Position numbers and translations under genes: made by a program
The notes under the pieces: generated by a model
Databases searched by the model: none
Told to the model about the DNA's origin: nothing
What the model saw: the letters and a program-made list of their open reading frames with translations, nothing else
NCBI GenBank assembly: GCA_002384315.1
Contig: DGBL01000195.1
Coordinates: 1 to 6,687 of the forward strand
Length of the DNA stretch: 6,687 nt
Reading direction: 5' to 3'
DNA from: Micrococcaceae bacterium UBA4005
Lineage (GTDB): Bacteria > Actinomycetota > Actinomycetes > Actinomycetales > Micrococcaceae
In this document: positions 6,350 through 6,687 of the stretch, in pieces
How the letters are laid out: every line of letters starts with the position of its first letter
Position numbering within the stretch: the stretch's first letter is position 1

Positions 6350-6687
6350 GTGGCCAAGGTCCGCGTACACGAGCTCGCCAAAGAGCTCGGAATCACCTCA
6401 AAGGACGCAGTAGCAAAACTGCAGGAACTGGGCGAATTCGTCCGTTCGGCGTCCTCCACCATCGAAGCCCCCGTTGTGAAGAAACTTCGCGGTGCCTTTC
6501 CTGACGCGCCAGCCAGTAAGCCGGCCACCGTCACGAAAGCTCCCGCCGCCGCAGCGCCGGCACCAGGGCCAAAACCGGCGACACCGGGCGCCAGCGCGCC
6601 CGCACCGGCCAGCCCGGCAGCTGAACCTGTTGCTCCGGCAGCCCCCAAGCAGCCAGCGCCAGCAGCCCCTGCACCAGCAGCCCCTGC
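6350..6687 (+). CDS. infB: Translation initiation factor IF-2, N-terminal part (3' end outside the window)
   Basis: IF-2 is the GTPase that brings fMet-tRNA to the 30S subunit and promotes subunit joining. Only the first 112 codons are present. They begin [20 protein letters not shown] (1-20) and continue [20 protein letters not shown] (21-40), the standard IF-2 N-terminal helical subdomain. From about residue 52 the sequence becomes the low-complexity Ala/Pro/Lys linker typical of long actinobacterial IF-2 proteins. The GTPase domain must lie beyond the right edge. The start is GTG, with AGGAG four bases upstream. The frame is open to the edge. It follows rnpM after a 184-base leader with a strong hairpin, so infB may be adjusted separately from the genes upstream. 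Confidence 0.95.
   Translation, partial: MAKVRVHELAKELGITSKDAVAKLQELGEFVRSASSTIEAPVVKKLRGAFPDAPASKPATVTKAPAAAAPAPGPKPATPGASAPAPASPAAEPVAPAAPKQPAPAAPAPAAP
6656..6685 (+). repeat. Two tandem 15-bp units in infB encoding APAAP
   Basis: GCGCCAGCAGCCCCT (6656-6670) is followed directly by GCACCAGCAGCCCCT (6671-6685), with one base different. Each unit is five codons reading A-P-A-A-P (IF-2 residues 103-112). The next bases (GC) fit a third unit cut off by the window edge. Confidence 0.8.

Noticed and set aside
6348..6413. ATG at 6348 overlapping the infB GTG, as an alternative start or a leader peptide
   Set aside because: It is out of frame with IF-2 and reaches TAG at 6411 after 21 codons. It has the same ribosome site, but the conserved [10 protein letters not shown] sequence needs the GTG at 6350.

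Overview
The window is a chromosomal segment from a high-GC Gram-positive bacterium (Actinobacteria). The order proS – TauE/SafE exporter – VIT1/CCC1 transporter – DUF4439 protein – rimP – nusA – ylxR/rnpM – infB, a short NusA without C-terminal acidic repeats, and the Ala/Pro-rich IF-2 N-terminus suggest Micrococcaceae (Arthrobacter and relatives). The genus is inferred from family knowledge and was not tested by a search.

Layout: (1) 2-1336 (+) is the C-terminal three quarters of prolyl-tRNA synthetase, cut by the left edge. (2) 1343-2137 (+) is a YfcA-like TauE/SafE membrane protein six bases after the proS stop. (3) 2882-2160 and 4059-2875 (both -) are a two-gene unit. The upstream gene encodes a membrane-anchored DUF4439 (ferritin-like) protein. 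Its stop overlaps the start of a VIT1/CCC1 iron/manganese transporter gene by 8 bases. (4) From 4165 to the right edge (+) runs the conserved translation/transcription operon: rimP (30S maturation), nusA (transcription elongation/termination), ylxR/rnpM (RNA-binding, RNase P modulator family) and the 5' end of infB (IF-2).

The operon genes work together in building ribosomes, in coupling transcription to translation and in initiating translation; proS supplies charged tRNA-Pro. The divergent pair looks like a metal-handling module set between the two housekeeping blocks. The 105-base gap 4060-4164 must carry the promoters of both divergent units. All gaps are short; the largest is the 184-base rnpM-infB leader, which holds a perfect 9-bp hairpin.

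I saw no tRNA, rRNA, CRISPR array, insertion sequence, phage gene or clear horizontally acquired segment. No wholly new system is evident. The points most worth a second look are the coupled ferritin-like/VIT1 pair, a -10-like box overlapping the first possible rnpM start, and the structured infB leader.
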